Source of the DNA: Entoloma clypeatum
Lineage: Eukaryota; Basidiomycota; Agaricomycetes; Agaricales; Entolomataceae
Assembly (NCBI GenBank): GCA_963565915.1
Contig: OY751487.1
Span: 1,116,001-1,180,000, forward strand
Reading direction: 5' to 3'
Length of the DNA: 64,000 nt
Notes under the pieces: generated by a model
The model's database searches: none
The model's input: the letters and a program-made list of their open reading frames with translations, nothing else
Told to the model about the DNA's origin: nothing
Shown here: in pieces, positions 41,152-52,879 of the stretch
Numbering within the stretch: position 1 is the stretch's first letter
How the letters are laid out: each line of letters begins with the position of its first letter
Program-made: the position numbers and the translations under genes

Positions 41152-41461
41152 TGTTGAAACTTTTCCATCACGTAGATTAGATTAGATTAGATTATATCAC
41201 GTGACCTTTACACATCTTCGATTACATACTTGTTTGGTTGGTACAAACAGTAGTATGGTATATAAGACCAGGAAACTGTTAATATCAACAAGTTGTCTCT
41301 TGACTCTTAACCAGCTCCATCGCTCTCACCAGCCTCAACCGCTCTCACTAGCCTTACCCCCTCCAAACCATGTAAGTGACCATAGTGGTATCGTAGAGTA
41401 CTTCCACTGTAGCTATGTTGCTCAGTACACCTGTGGCTAGCGCCCAGGTGGAACTTCAACA
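41152..41461 (+). repeat. 3' LTR of A2, mosaic with A1
   Basis: 310 bp. The first variants (TTTCCATCACG, ATTATATCACG) are A2-type. From ACTTGTTTGG onward (CTCACTAGCC, TTACCCCCTCC, GTGACCATAG, GTAGCTATG) they are A1-type. The switch lies between about 41197 and 41229. Confidence 0.93.
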
Positions 41462-41466
41462 GTTAG

Positions 41467-41687
41467 TTAACTCAAAGAACTGGGGTGTTCAAGAAGTTAG
41501 GATTCATCGTACTAAATACATGGGTATTTATACTAATCCAATATGCGCACGGACCATTGTACAAACAATACATAAACAAGTCATGCGTCCGTGGTTATAC
41601 CATAAACTCACATATATGGTAATAGTGACTTATAGTCACTTTCTGTGACAAGCACATAGTGCGACATATCTGGCGATATGTTCAACA
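41467..41687 (-). repeat. 5' LTR of copia B, outer part
   Basis: Resumes the family-B LTR after the GTTAG duplication and ends at the outer edge with the TSD TTTCT (41688-41692). Only one difference from the matching part of the 3' LTR was seen (GTCCGTGG/GTCTGTGG). Confidence 0.95.
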
Positions 41688-41714
41688 TTTCTTTCTTTCA
41701 CGGTCTCTTTAGTT

Positions 41715-42025
41715 TGTTGAAACTTTTCCCATCACGTAGATTAGATTAGATTAGATTACATCATGTGACCTTTACATATCTTCATTACATACTTGTTTGG
41801 TTGGTACAAACAGTAGTACGGTATATAAGACCAGGAAACTGTCAATACCAACAAGTTGTCTCTTGACTCTTAACCAGCTCCATCGCTCTCACCAGCCTCA
41901 ACCGCTCTCACCAGCCTTACCCCCCTCCAAACCATGTAAGTGACTATAGCAGTATCGTAGAGTACTTCCACTGTAGCCGTGTTGCTCAGTACACCTGTGG
42001 CTAGCGCCCAGGTGGAACTTCAACA
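41715..42025 (+). repeat. 5' LTR of copia A3
   Basis: 311 bp. The E-box is mutated here (ATCATGTGACC), and the other family motifs are kept. Confidence 0.95.
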
Positions 42026-42386
42026 GGTTATGGGCCCCGGATAGCAGAGGGACCTGGGAAACGCTGGCAACAGCGAGTACCTGCCCACTCTACCCTGGTT
42101 GGCAAAGAACCGATCGAAAGATCTAGGTTCTGAGTCTTACTTCTTCACATATGAACCTGGGAACGTCATTACGACAAGTACCTGTCATGAGACGTCCCTA
42201 AGGGGATTGACCTAGTACACTCCATGTGGAAACATTGATCACACCTTATACGATTCTGACATATAAAGGGTTTTCCCATGACCGCTATTCCTGAAGGGAA
42301 TAAGTCATAAGGAATCATTCAATTGTTTTCTCAAATCATATTCATAACATATCACTGATTGGGAACCCTTTTTAGATTCATCCACA

Positions 42387-45300
42387 ATGTCTACCTCTCG
42401 CTCTGCTCTTGACACCATCGCCCCCTTTGACGGCATTGACTACCAAAGCTGGGCCGAAAAAATGAAGTCCTACCTCCTCCATCAAGGAGTCTGGCGCATC
42501 GTCTCTGGCGATATCCCCCGTCCCGAGATCGCCGACTTCACCACTACGGTCTCCACTCCTGGTCCCACCGCCACTGCTCCCCCTGTGCTGACTACCACGG
42601 TCGACCAGCCCGGCTTCCGCAAGGAAGAAAAAGCCTGGATCAGGGACGACGACGTAGCTCTCGGGGCGATACGCCTGAAAATCTCTGAGGGGATCAGACG
42701 TCACATCAAAGACAGTACCTCGGCGCTTGGCGCATGGAAAACGTTGAAAGACGCCTACTCCAAGATATCCCCGGCTGTCATCTTCGGCGACTTTAAAGCC
42801 GCCGCCACCTACAAACTGTCTGGACGCGACCCCGTCCCTGAAATCGAACGCCTGGGCTCTCTCTTCGCCCGTCTCGCCGATTCAAATTTTGTCGTCCCCG
42901 ATCTGATGCAGGCAATGATCTTGGCCAATGCGATTCCCGACGCCTGGTCATCACTCTCCACCGCTCTCTTCCAGGTGTACGACGCCGATGACTTCACATG
43001 GCAGGCCGTCGCCGACAGCGTCATCTCGGAATACAGGCGCAAGTATTCGGTCGGGTCTACTCGTACGTCCAATGAGCAGGCCAAGAAAATTTCTGGGACA
43101 AAGCGAAAGGGGCAGGACCCCAAATGGGAAAAGCAGCAAAAGCCGAGTACCTCACAGAACGACGCTGACGAGCAGCCTAACTCGACCGACCATAGTACCA
43201 CTTCTGAAAAGAAGAAGGGAAAAGGACGCTGGCGCAATCAGAAGAAAAGCGCCAACACTGCGGACAACACGTCCGACCATGCGGAGGAAACGGTTGAGTT
43301 TGTTGCTCCTGCCATACACTTCCCTCCACCATCCTTCACTACCATCACCGGGCGCGGAAAAACGATGAGTACCGCCCAGCCAGACTCTCAGCGGATGCAG
43401 TCGCTCCTTCAGCGAATGAACCCGCCTCCATCCCAGTACACCGGGCTTCCTTCGGGCAAGCCGTCTGTGTGGAAGAAAAACGACCATGTTCGCAAACTCG
43501 CGCGCGGCATTGGTGCCCGCCCCTCAGGGTCAAACCTTCGCATTCTGGATACGATTATCCCAGAAGAAGACGAAAGACCGTCCAAGCAGCGTCGAGTTAC
43601 TCCGCCGCTGGACCAAACCCTTAGGATGATGGACATAGACCATCAAAGCGAGCGGATGGGGCCGGACCAATTCGAAGATGGGCTCATTGAACTTGACGGT
43701 TCGTCATCTTCCTCTCCTGAATCTGACCAATTAAGGAAAGCTAATAACACCTCCTTGCAGACATGTAAAATATTAGCTAGTACTAGTGCAGAATGTATGG
43801 ATCATATTGACAACGATCTATATTAAAAATATACAAAGCACTTTGCGTCATGTACACACTGTAAGGAGAAAGAACGTGCACAATGGATCTTAGACTCCGG
43901 TGCCTCGTTACACTTTACCCATGAGTTCAAGGACTTCGCGTACTACAGGCCTCTTAAGGCTAAGCGATTTGTCCAAACAGCTGAAAAGGGAAAGAAACTG
44001 GAAATTCTCGGAGTTGGGGCCGTTCCAGTACGGCATACCCTAAATGGGGAAGTAAAAACCCACCTTCTCCGACCTGTATTCTACATTCCGGACATGGACA
44101 CACGCCTATTGTCCCTAGGCGTCTTCCTTAATCACGGTTACAAAGTAGACGGAATGCGTGGAGAAATCAACATCTCCAAAGGCCAGAACAAAATACAGTT
44201 CTCACCTCACATTCTCGGACAAACCATTTATTGGTTAGACACTGAAATACGCTATGACCAAATCCACGCGATCTCTAGCGAAATCACTGTCGAAACCTGG
44301 CATAAACGCCTTGGCCACCCAAATGACCAAGCGCTCAATAAGATTCCCACTAGTACCAAAGGAGTACCCAAAACGTTAGTACGTGAGAAATCACAGGAAA
44401 GCTGCACGGGGTGTCTAAAAGGGAAAATGCCAAATCAATCTTATCCTAACTCGATGACAAGGGCTGTCAAACCCTTTGATTTGATCCATTCGGATTTGAA
44501 ACAGATATCCACGGCATCGTACCATAAGTACAAATATTTCCTTACCTTTTTGGACGATTTTTCATCCCATGTCTGGGTCGTCTTGCTCAGGAAGAAGTCA
44601 GGCGCCATCACGGCGCTGAAACAATTCCTTGCGATGATCCAGAATCAATTTGCCGCTACCCCTAAAAAGTGGCGGGTTGATGGAGGTGGAGAATTTGACG
44701 AATACAAGGATGTACTTGCCGATCATGGAATTCTGATCGATGTCACGCTCCCATATCAGCACCAGCAGAATGGTAGAGCAGAAAGGATCAATCAAACACT
44801 ATGGGAAAAATCTCAGGCATTGCGCTTCGATGCATGCTTACCGCCCATGTGGTGGGAATTCTGTTTGGAACACGCAGCATTTCTCTACAACAGAACCCCC
44901 ATGCAGCGTCTTGAATGGAAAACCCCTTACTTCAGGGTGACCAATGAGATCCCCGACATGTCTAGTGTCAGAGTATTTGGATGTCAGGCATATGTATATA
45001 TCCCAAAAGAAAAACGCAGAAACTCCCTGGAGTCAAGATCTCGATTGATGATTTATCTCGGATCAAAACCAGGGGTCAAAGGATACCGCTTCATGGATCC
45101 TGAGACTAACACGATTTTCATGGGTGGGAAAGCTATCTTTGATGAAAGCAAGTACCCTAGATGCCACATTGACCCGTTGCCAGAAAACCACCCAGAAATG
45201 GAAAACCCAGAGCCGGCTGATGAGTTTGAGGATCTCATTCCCGGCAGCAATGACGACGATAGTCACAACGAAACACCTCATATCCCAGTTCCCATTGAAC

Positions 45301-47105
45301 AGGATCAACCTGAATCAGACAACGAACTGCCTGCCAGTGAGCCTGATGACGAACCGCGAGTACCCACTCCGGAACCCGAGCAAGTACCAGATCGACCGAT
45401 CAGGGAACGACGAGTTCGGAAGATGCCAGGAAGCATCTATGGGGAAGACACTCCAGCGTCTGATCTTGAAAAATTAGATCGAAGACGGAGATTGGGCGGT
45501 CAAACGGCATGGATGAATGACCTCCTGATGGAGGCAATATCAGTCCAAGTTGGCATCGTTGAAATGTCCCATAAAGACATATACCCTCTTCCAAATAAAG
45601 AAGACTGGTATGCGGCTGAACGTAAAGAGCTAGACATGCTCAAACGCCGCGGGGTGATCACGGAGCTAGTACCCCTGCCTGCAGGGAGGAAAGCTCTAAG
45701 GAACAAATGGGTTTACAACGAAAAGTCCGACGGGCGTCTGAAAGCGCGCCTTGTCGCAAAAGGCTTCTCACAGGTAGAAGGGATCGACTTTGATCAGATC
45801 TTCTCACCAGTCGTAAGATATGAAACCGTCCGATTAATACTGGCATTGACAGCCCTTGAAGGGTGGTTCATGACTCTTTTGGACGTCTCATCAGCCTTCC
45901 TCTATGGAACGCTCCGTGAAGTCATTTACATGCGACAGCCTGAGGGCTACATAGTAAAAGGGAAAGAACACCTCGTGTACCAACTATTCAAAGCTCTATA
46001 TGGACTTAAGCAGGCCGCATTAGCCTGGTGGAGGGAACTTGATTCCTCCATGAAAAAGCTCGGCTTTGTCCGGCTTCACTCCGATGCGGGAGTGTTCATT
46101 CACAAGAGTACCAACGGGGAAATTGTAATTGCCGTCATCTATGTCGACGACTCTGCTTTTCTCGGCACAAACCGGGAATATACGCTAGAAAAGAAGAAGG
46201 CCTTCATGACAACATGGGAATGCAGGGACCTAGGTCACCTAGTGCCCGATGGGGAACCAAAGGAATTTCTCTCAATCCAAATAAGGCAACGTGGGAAGAA
46301 GATCTTCATTGATCAAGTACCTTACCTTGAGAAAATTCTGGCACGCATGGGGATGAGCGAATCTAACGCCACCCATACCCCACTCCCTACGGGCTACAAA
46401 CCCATGGCGTCCGAAGATGAACCCAATGCGGAACTCCGATCCAAGTACCAATCCGTCATCGGATCACTCCTATATCTGATGATTGGAACGAGGCCTGACA
46501 TCTGCTTTGCTGTAATCAAAATGTCCCAATTTTCCGCAAATCCCACAAAACGCCATTTAGAGGTGGCTAGGGATATTTGCAGATATTTAAAGGCAACAAA
46601 AAATTACGCAATAATGTATGATGGGGACTCAGGGAAAGGGATCTATGCATTCACAGACTCCGACTGGGCGTCAGATGAAAACACGAGGAGGTCTACCACC
46701 GGCTTCTTCATATCACTGGCGTCTGGAGCGATAACATGGGTATCATCGGCGCAAAAGACCATCGCCCTCTCTTCTACAGAAGCAGAGTACATGGCGCTAT
46801 CAGATTGCAGTCGCGCAGCAACATGGCTGAGAAGCATGCTTGCCGAACTTGGAATGCAGATCGGATCAGTACCGATCTACGGAGATAACAACGGCTCCGT
46901 CTTTATCGCATCCAACCCTGTAACTGAGAAGCGATCCAAGCACATTGACGTGCGATTCCACTTCGTCAGAGAAAAAGTCTCCGAAGGAATTATTACGGTC
47001 GAATTCATCGAAGGAGTGAATAACCCTGCAGACCTTTTGACTAAGAATCTGGGGAAAATCCTTTTTTCCAAGTTTATCCCGTACTTCGGACTGATAAAGA
47101 ACTAG
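42387..47105 (+). pseudogene. copia A3 Gag-Pol with one premature stop
   Basis: ATG 42387 (MSTSRSALDTIAPFDGIDY) to TAG 47103-47105 in one frame, with a single TAA at 43824-43826, where A1 reads TAC AAA and A3 reads TAT TAA. Gag (479 codons) precedes the stop. The rest carries protease DSGASLHFTHEF, integrase WRVDGGGEFDEY and QHQQNGRAERINQT (Arg changed to Gln), RT YVDDSAFLG, RNase H TDSDWASDENTR and ADLLTKNLGK. The premature stop separates Gag from Pol; it is probably a mutation, since other copies read through here. Confidence 0.95.
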
Positions 47106-47180
47106 ACGAAACAAAAAGTACCTATATATATGTGGGAAAAAGTAAGATGTATTTAGAAATATGTACTAAATATGGGGGGG

Positions 47181-47491
47181 TGTTGAAACTTTTCCCATCA
47201 CGTAGATTAGATTAGATTACATTACATCACGTGACCTTTACATATCTTCATTACATACTTGTTTGGTTGGTACAAACAGTAGTACGGTATATAAGACCAG
47301 GAAACTGTCAATACCAACAAGTTGTCTCTTGACTCTTAACCAGCTCCATCGCTCTCACCAGCCTCAACCGCTCTCACCAGCCTTACCCCCCTCCAAACCA
47401 TGTAAGTGACTATAGCGGTATCGTAGAGTACTTCCACTGTAGCCGTGTTGCTCAGTACACCTGTGGCTAGCGCCCAGGTGGAACTTCAACA
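47181..47491 (+). repeat. 3' LTR of copia A3
   Basis: 311 bp, near-identical to 41715-42025. Here the TCACGTGACC E-box is intact and one GATTA unit is altered to CATTA. Confidence 0.95.
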
Positions 47492-47496
47492 TAGTT

Positions 47497-47930
47497 ACTA
47501 CGGTCTCTGCCTATGGGTGTATGTAGTTTATATATGGGGTCTGTTCTTGTGGACTTGATCCATGGGCGGACCCCACTCTCGGATACTTATATATATATCT
47601 TTCCGCACATGTGCCGTGACCACAGGGCATTACTCTCCAATACTCTTCATATGTAGTTCTCGTTAAATTTGTAACTTAGCGTACAAGACCGGACTGCGAT
47701 CGGGCGCCGGAATACAAATTGAGGTTTTAGAAAAAAAAAGTTGTGGTCTCTTTAGGTTCTAACGGACTCTGCATGTAGTTTATTTACGGGATCTGTTCTG
47801 GTGGACTTGATCCATGGGCGGATCCCACTCTTATACCTCACGATTACGCACAAGGGTGTACGAGACCGGACTGCGATCGGGCGCGGAATATCAATCGAGG
47901 TTCCAAAAAAAAAAAAAAAAAAAAAAAAAC
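47497..47930 (+). repeat. two poly(A)-ended repeat units (SINE-like dimer)
   Basis: Unit 1 (41693-41714 plus 47497 to about 47738) and unit 2 (about 47739-47930) share GTCTCTTTAG at the start, GTGGACTTGATCCATGGGCG in the middle and GACCGGACTGCGATCGGGCG near the end. They end in A runs of about 9 and 25 nt. Unit 1 is longer by an internal AT-rich segment. No clear Pol III A/B boxes seen. Confidence 0.65.
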
Positions 47931-48088
47931 CCAAGCTGTAATTCAACGACAGACTCAACGGCGTCATTACTGTACAACTCCTGGAGAATATGACTCCTAT
48001 CGTGTACAGATGACATTATAAAGAAAATCTAGAAAATCACACGAAAGACGACAAAAACCCCACAAGAACTTCAGCACTGAAGCCACCA

Positions 48089-50212
48089 TCACACCAGCCT
48101 CAACACCGCAACACTCTCCACATGTGCCGTCTGCGGGAATAAATCAAAGCCCCTCACGCTCTCTACCTTATATCTTCTACCCTCCCCATCACCCTCCGTC
48201 GCTTTCACAATCCTCCCCACATCCCTAGCCTGCGTATGCACATTACAGCTCACATACACCACCGTCCTGCACCTAAACTTGACCAACTGCTCGATGAAGT
48301 TCTCGTCGCACCCCTTCCGTGGCGGGTCAATCACCAGCACCGTCTGGTTAGGCGGAAAGTCGCCCACAGTTGCAAAGATGTCGGCAGCGTCGCCGGCGCG
48401 GAAGGTTATCTTCGAGGAGGAAATGTTGTTCAAGGACGCGTTGTGCGTTGCGCATTTGATAGAATCCGCAGAAAGCTCGATGCCGGTGACGGTGTTGAAA
48501 TGGGGAGAGAGTGTAATGGCAAAGAGGCCGGCGCCACAGTAGGCATCGACTAGATGAGTTGGCCGGGGTAGTGGTGCCGGTGGCTTAGCTAGGTCTTCGG
48601 TAGCGGCGGAAGGTAGCGGAGAGGGAGGGAAGATGGCATTGCGGACGTAGTTAGTAAGAGGAATGAGAACGGAGTTGTTGTTTTGGAAGAAGGAGCCAGC
48701 GGTGTATTCAAAAATCCAATCGCCCACTTTCTCGCGAACGGTGCCTTTGTGATCGGTGATGCAGACCTGCCGGTCCAGGGTATTTGCGAGTGTATCGACA
48801 GTTGTGTCGCTGAATGCGCCGGAGATGCCATCTGTGACTTGCAGAGACTGTCGAAACAGCAACGACACGCCCTTCTTGTATGTGTATATATTTCTGTAAC
48901 GCTTTGATTAGGAGGGCGACAATTAAAAGCACGAAAGCCCTTACTCGATAATATTGGCACGCACTGGGCCAAGAGCTTCGTTGATGACAGGAGTAGCAAT
49001 CGGACATTCCTTGGCGAGAAGTATGATGCATCACGAACTACGTATTCCCTGCGAGATAAGACCGACCTCGATATCCATGGTTTTGGATGTTCCTATTCGG
49101 TTGAACCCGATCTTGAGCCATTCAGGCTTCCCGGCTTGATCGTCATTCTTTTTGTTCCTCGCATTCTTGGGCGGTGCTTCGAAATGGGGCGTCAGTTTGG
49201 TTCGGTACCCATATTGGAGGGGAGATCCAACTGTCGCCAGAATGTTAGGGACCGAAGACTCTGGAAGGTCTGCATAGCGTGAAGTGAGCGGCATTGCGTC
49301 GTCATGATCGGCGTAGCATTTACCTGAGAAGTTCTCGTAAGCTTTGTTCACCACGTCACGTTTGAAATCGAGCTGAGTCTCGTACGAGAGCATCTGGCGC
49401 GAATGTGTTAGTTAGGCTTCGTGCAAGGTCGACGTAAAGGGGGTTGCCCCAATCCACCTGAAATTGACATCCAGCACAGGTCCCGAAATATTGACATTTT
49501 ACTCGGCTCGAATCCCTAAGGTCTGAATTCGGCCTTATAACTTCCAGAAGATCGCCGTACGAGTGGAGTCGGGCACTTCGGTAGATGCGGACACGGACCC
49601 TCTCACCAGACAATGCGAAGGGTATAACGACGGCCCACGGATGGGTATCATCGGTCCAGCGAGCGATGGCTTCTCCTGCCAAGGGAAGAAAGATTAGCTC
49701 CTGAGAACAAGGGTGCATATAGCGAAAAAGACGCAAGTAAAAAAGCGCATATAGTCAAGAAATTCGCGTCATGCGGATGGTTGTTGTACCAACATACCGC
49801 TTGGAAGTAGACTAGAAATCTCCAGCTCCACCTCCTGATGATAAGAAAACGGGGACTTGAATTCTGATTTGTCCTTGAGTGCCTTGTCGACCATATCCTG
49901 CCCAAGGAGAGCAATGACATCACGCCACAACACGTCCTCCGGCGAGCAAGGCTCGGGGAGGGCCTTTACTTGGTCTCCGCGGTTTCTAAAGCGCTTGGCA
50001 TTGTGATTTGGATGCTTTCTGCTAACGACGACCTTGGGACGCTTCCCCGCGGGTACCTCGGATTCACTTTCTGGGATGCTGTGCACTTCGCCGACCTGAG
50101 GGGACTCTGTCATCGTTGCCAATAATCGTAGGAGTGGGATCCAAGGGTGAAATTGACGCGCTGGGAGGAGGAAACGACGCGGGAGGGAGGACGACGAATT
50201 CAAGAAGTTCAT
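48089..50212 (-). CDS. trm2: tRNA (uracil-5-)-methyltransferase, TRM2-like (6 exons)
   Basis: S-adenosylmethionine-dependent enzyme of the TrmA/RumA family, forming m5U54 in tRNA. Exons by eye, in transcript order: 50212-49798, 49675-49458, 49393-49324, 49269-49068, 49010-48945 and 48893-48089. They total 1776 nt, giving 591 residues. Motifs: TRAM-like start (GEAIARW, VVIPFALSGERVRVRI), iron-sulfur-type Cys pattern (CQYFGTCAGCQFQ), DIEECPIATPVINEAL, SFFQNNN, SAM site VDAYCGAGLFAI, DPPRKG, the catalytic loop VYVSCNVHTQARD, and HVESVAVL at the C-terminus. The first 35 residues (MNFLNSSSSLPRRFLLPARQ...) are Arg/Ser-rich and could target mitochondria; an internal Met (MTESPQVG) could give a second form. 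Divergent from the gene at 50362. Confidence 0.93.
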
Positions 50213-50361
50213 ATGATTGCATTTTCGGCGATAGCAAGTTGACCCCCCTGCCAAACAAGGCGCAACAACAGGTGATGTCATATAACATATTACGTAATCG
50301 TTCCATCTTGAGAGTTAAAATTCGACCCCAACTCGGGTTCCCTGCATCATTCCCGCCGCGA
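50213..50361. promoter_or_regulatory. shared divergent promoter
   Basis: Only 149 bp separate the start codons of the trm2-like gene (-) and the CNNM/MAM3-like gene (+). An AT-rich stretch (ATAACATATTACGTAATCG near 50281-50300) includes the palindrome TTACGTAA. No clear TATA box. Confidence 0.55.
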
Positions 50362-52634
50362 ATGAAGTACCCTCTCCTGCTCTTCCTCGCCAGAACTGTT
50401 TTTGCTGCACCTTTCCGCGCGTTTTACGCAGATGGCAACACCGACCGTCACCCACCCGAGCCAGGCTCGCCGGAGTTCTGGGAAAAGCTCATCATTAGTG
50501 CTGCTTTGGTTCTGGCAGGAGGTGTATTTGCTGGGTACGTTTTATCTACCATTTTCGCGAGGGTAAGGAAGGGAGCATTGAAAGAACCGCCATAGCCTGA
50601 CTCTAGGCCTGATGGGACTCGACGAACTCCACCTTCGCGTGCTTGCAACTTCATCTGCCGATCCAGTGGAACAGGAGAATGCGAGGACAGGTAGCCCCTG
50701 CCTTTCCGACATTTTTCACGCCAAATGCTGAAGGAGATGTCACTAGTACTTCAATTGATGCAAAAAGGCCGGCATTGGATCCTTGTGGTGTGTTATTTCT
50801 GCAGTCATGGTGAGAAGGATTTAGGCTAATCTTTCCAAAGGTCCTACTCCTCTGCAATGTGGTCAGTGCTTGAGTGTTTTTTCGGACTACCGGTCACTGA
50901 CTTACAATTTGTTCAGGTCATCAACGAGAGTTTACCCATCTTCCTTGACAGTGCCGTACGTTTCATCAATAAGTGTTCGGCCGATAATATAACCTTTCAG
51001 CCAGATCGGCGGTGGTGTCGCAGCCGTGGTTATATCTACAACCGCTATCGGTAAGCCAGAATGCATCTCTTGGAATGCACCCACTCATGGAGACCCCTAG
51101 TCATTTTCGGGTACGCTGTTTATTGTTTTCGTGGTGCATCTACCTTATTATTTATCACTCAACATATCCATGCAGAGAGTTCGTCTTCTCACTCTTACCG
51201 AGAACTGGCACTCACTCAACCCCTAGAATTATCCCGCAAGCGGTCTGCGTCCGTTACGGTCTTTCAATAGGTGCAAAATGCGCACCACTAGTCCTGTGTC
51301 TCATGTGGGTTCTCGGTATGTGTCCAAATTCATGGTTATCAGTCCATTCTAACTATTCAAAACAGCGCCCATCGCTTGGCCCATTGCCAAGCTCCTGGAT
51401 TATGTCCTCGGCGGGAAAGAGCACACCACATACAAAAAACCTGAGCTCAGGTCGTTTCTACAGTTCCATCGCACTGGAGAAGACCCGCTGCGTGACGATG
51501 AAATTGCCATCCTCAATGGGGTGTTGGAACTCAACACCAAGAAGGTTGAGGAAATCATGACCCCAATGGAGGTATATCCTTTCATGATGTGTGATTCGGT
51601 TCGTCCTGACCTCGTCTTCAGGATGCTGTCACTTTGAGCGCGGATTGTATACTAGATCACCAAAAGGTCGATTCTATGTAGGTCGTCGCTGTCAAATTCC
51701 ACGACTTCTGATCACGTCAATTGTTGCCCCGCGTAGTATCCTTAGCGGCTACTCGCGGTTCCCAGTCCATGATCCTCGGGATTCCACCGCATTCATTGGT
51801 TTACTGCTCGTCAAAAAGGTGCTCATGAGTTATCCTTCGAATCTAGAAGATGACCAACCAATTCATCAGCTTCTGACCTACGACCCCGCAAAAGAGCTTC
51901 CGGTGTCTGCCTTCCAGCTGTCGATTCTTCCTGAAGCCCACCCTTCAATAAATTGTTTCCAAGCGCTAGATTACTTGTAAGCATCCGATTACAATCATTC
52001 AATGACGAGCTTCTTTTCTTTTTTCCCTTCAAGCCAAACTGGCCGTGCACATCTGTTGCTTATCAGCCGCACCCCTGGAAGAGCTGGAGGTGCAATGGGC
52101 GTCATTACTCTTGAAGGTATGGCACTTGTTTCATTGGATGCCATATGTTTTCTTACTCATGACTTCATGCGACAGATATCATTGAGGTAACTCTTCAAGA
52201 TAACATCTCGTTGCCGCTAACAGACTCTACAGGAGATTATTTCTGAAGAAATTATTGACGAGACAGATCGGTACGAAGACAACCATAGCAAACGTCGCGC
52301 TCGGAGGTTGACCACGTCCGCAATAATGCGGGGGTATGTCAAGCTTTTCTTCATCCTTCTCACATGTTGCTGATCAAACCTCTTACTCCTTTACAGAATT
52401 GTAGAACGAGAACGAAGAGCAGAATCAGTTTTGGGTGAAAGGACGCCGTTGTTGAGAGCGGATATGTTCACGCGGACAGAGCCAAATTCACGGTCACAAT
52501 CGCTTTCGAGGGCAGAGAGCGCGGGGTATGGGACGTTGTCACTTATTACGGAGGGTGGGTCTCTGAGTGAATCGCCCACGACGACGATTGAGGTGGTGAG
52601 GGAGGGTAATGGCCATGCCCCTGGGGCGTCATGA
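50362..52634 (+). CDS. mam3: CNNM/MAM3-like membrane protein, DUF21 plus CBS domains (17 exons)
   Basis: Family of metal-homeostasis transporters or regulators of vacuole and plasma membrane. The exons I read are 50362-50534, 50596-50690, 50747-50787, 50841-50861, 50917-50955, 51005-51050, 51101-51110, 51176-51178, 51227-51315, 51366-51571, 51622-51677, 51737-51818, 51870-51976, 52034-52116, 52176-52186, 52233-52333 and 52397-52634. They sum to 1401 nt, giving 466 residues. There is a signal-like start (MKYPLLLFLARTVFAAP). The DUF21 domain has membrane helices (LIISAALVLAGGVFAG, LTLGLMGLDELHLRVL, AAVVISTTAIVIFGEIIPQ, APIAWPIAKLLDYVLGG). The CBS pair follows (ELNTKKVEEIMTPM, LSGYSRFPVHDP, GRAHLLLISRTPG, GVITLEDIIEEIISEEIVDE), with a Ser-rich tail. 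The 3-nt exon 51176-51178 is required for FGEIIPQ. Confidence 0.9.
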
Positions 52635-52879
52635 CATTGAATTTGTCCTAGAAAAAGTTCTGTTATTGCTTTTCGTTCGTGGTTATATGTTAGTCTGTGG
52701 GCCATCTTCCAGGTTGCATAGTTGGAGTTATATATGTAATGTTTTTTTCGGCAAGAGCTAAGTAGGATCTTCGAAACACTTCCTAGATTCCTTTCTGAAT
52801 TCCCCAACGTGATGCTCCATCACGAGCAACTTCAAAATCAGAACATGCTCATCTCCACTGTGATTCATGATCGATTGAT
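52635..52879. other. short intergenic region, no gene seen
   Basis: 3' flank of the CNNM/MAM3-like gene. No coding or repeat signal recognised. Confidence 0.5.

Larger units (their letters stand above)
35679..41461 (+). mobile_element. copia family A, copy A2, inserted in A1
   Basis: 5' LTR 35679-35989, primer site 35990-36002, polyprotein 36353-41085, polypurine run and 3' LTR 41152-41461. The left flank is CATGG (A1 pol) and the right flank is GTTAG (the TSD of A1), so the two sides do not match. The 3' LTR is a mosaic of A2 and A1 types. Confidence 0.93.
22795..41687 (-). mobile_element. Ty1/copia retrotransposon family B, nested host of three other insertions
   Basis: Minus-strand element bounded by the TSD TTTCT (22790-22794 and 41688-41692). 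The 3' LTR is 22795-23143; the 5' LTR is split into 31044-31171 and 41467-41687 by family-A copies. Its LTRs differ at 2 of about 349 sites by my count, and the polyprotein frame is intact apart from the insertion at 23927-25766, so it is recent. Gene order: ORF1 (pre-gag), gag-protease-integrase-RT-RNase H. Confidence 0.95.
41715..47491 (+). mobile_element. copia family A, copy A3, complete
   Basis: 5777 bp with LTRs at 41715-42025 and 47181-47491, primer site 42026-42038, polypurine run GGGGGGGTG before the 3' LTR, and perfect TSD TAGTT (41710-41714, 47492-47496). The LTRs differ at only a few sites. It inserted 27 bp from element B, into the first poly(A)-ended repeat unit. Confidence 0.97.

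Noticed and set aside
47905..47929. A25 run as a terminator of the methyltransferase gene or a processed mRNA tail of it
   Set aside because: The repeat unit ending there has no similarity to the neighbouring genes, and an earlier unit ends in A as well, so it is a repeat tail.
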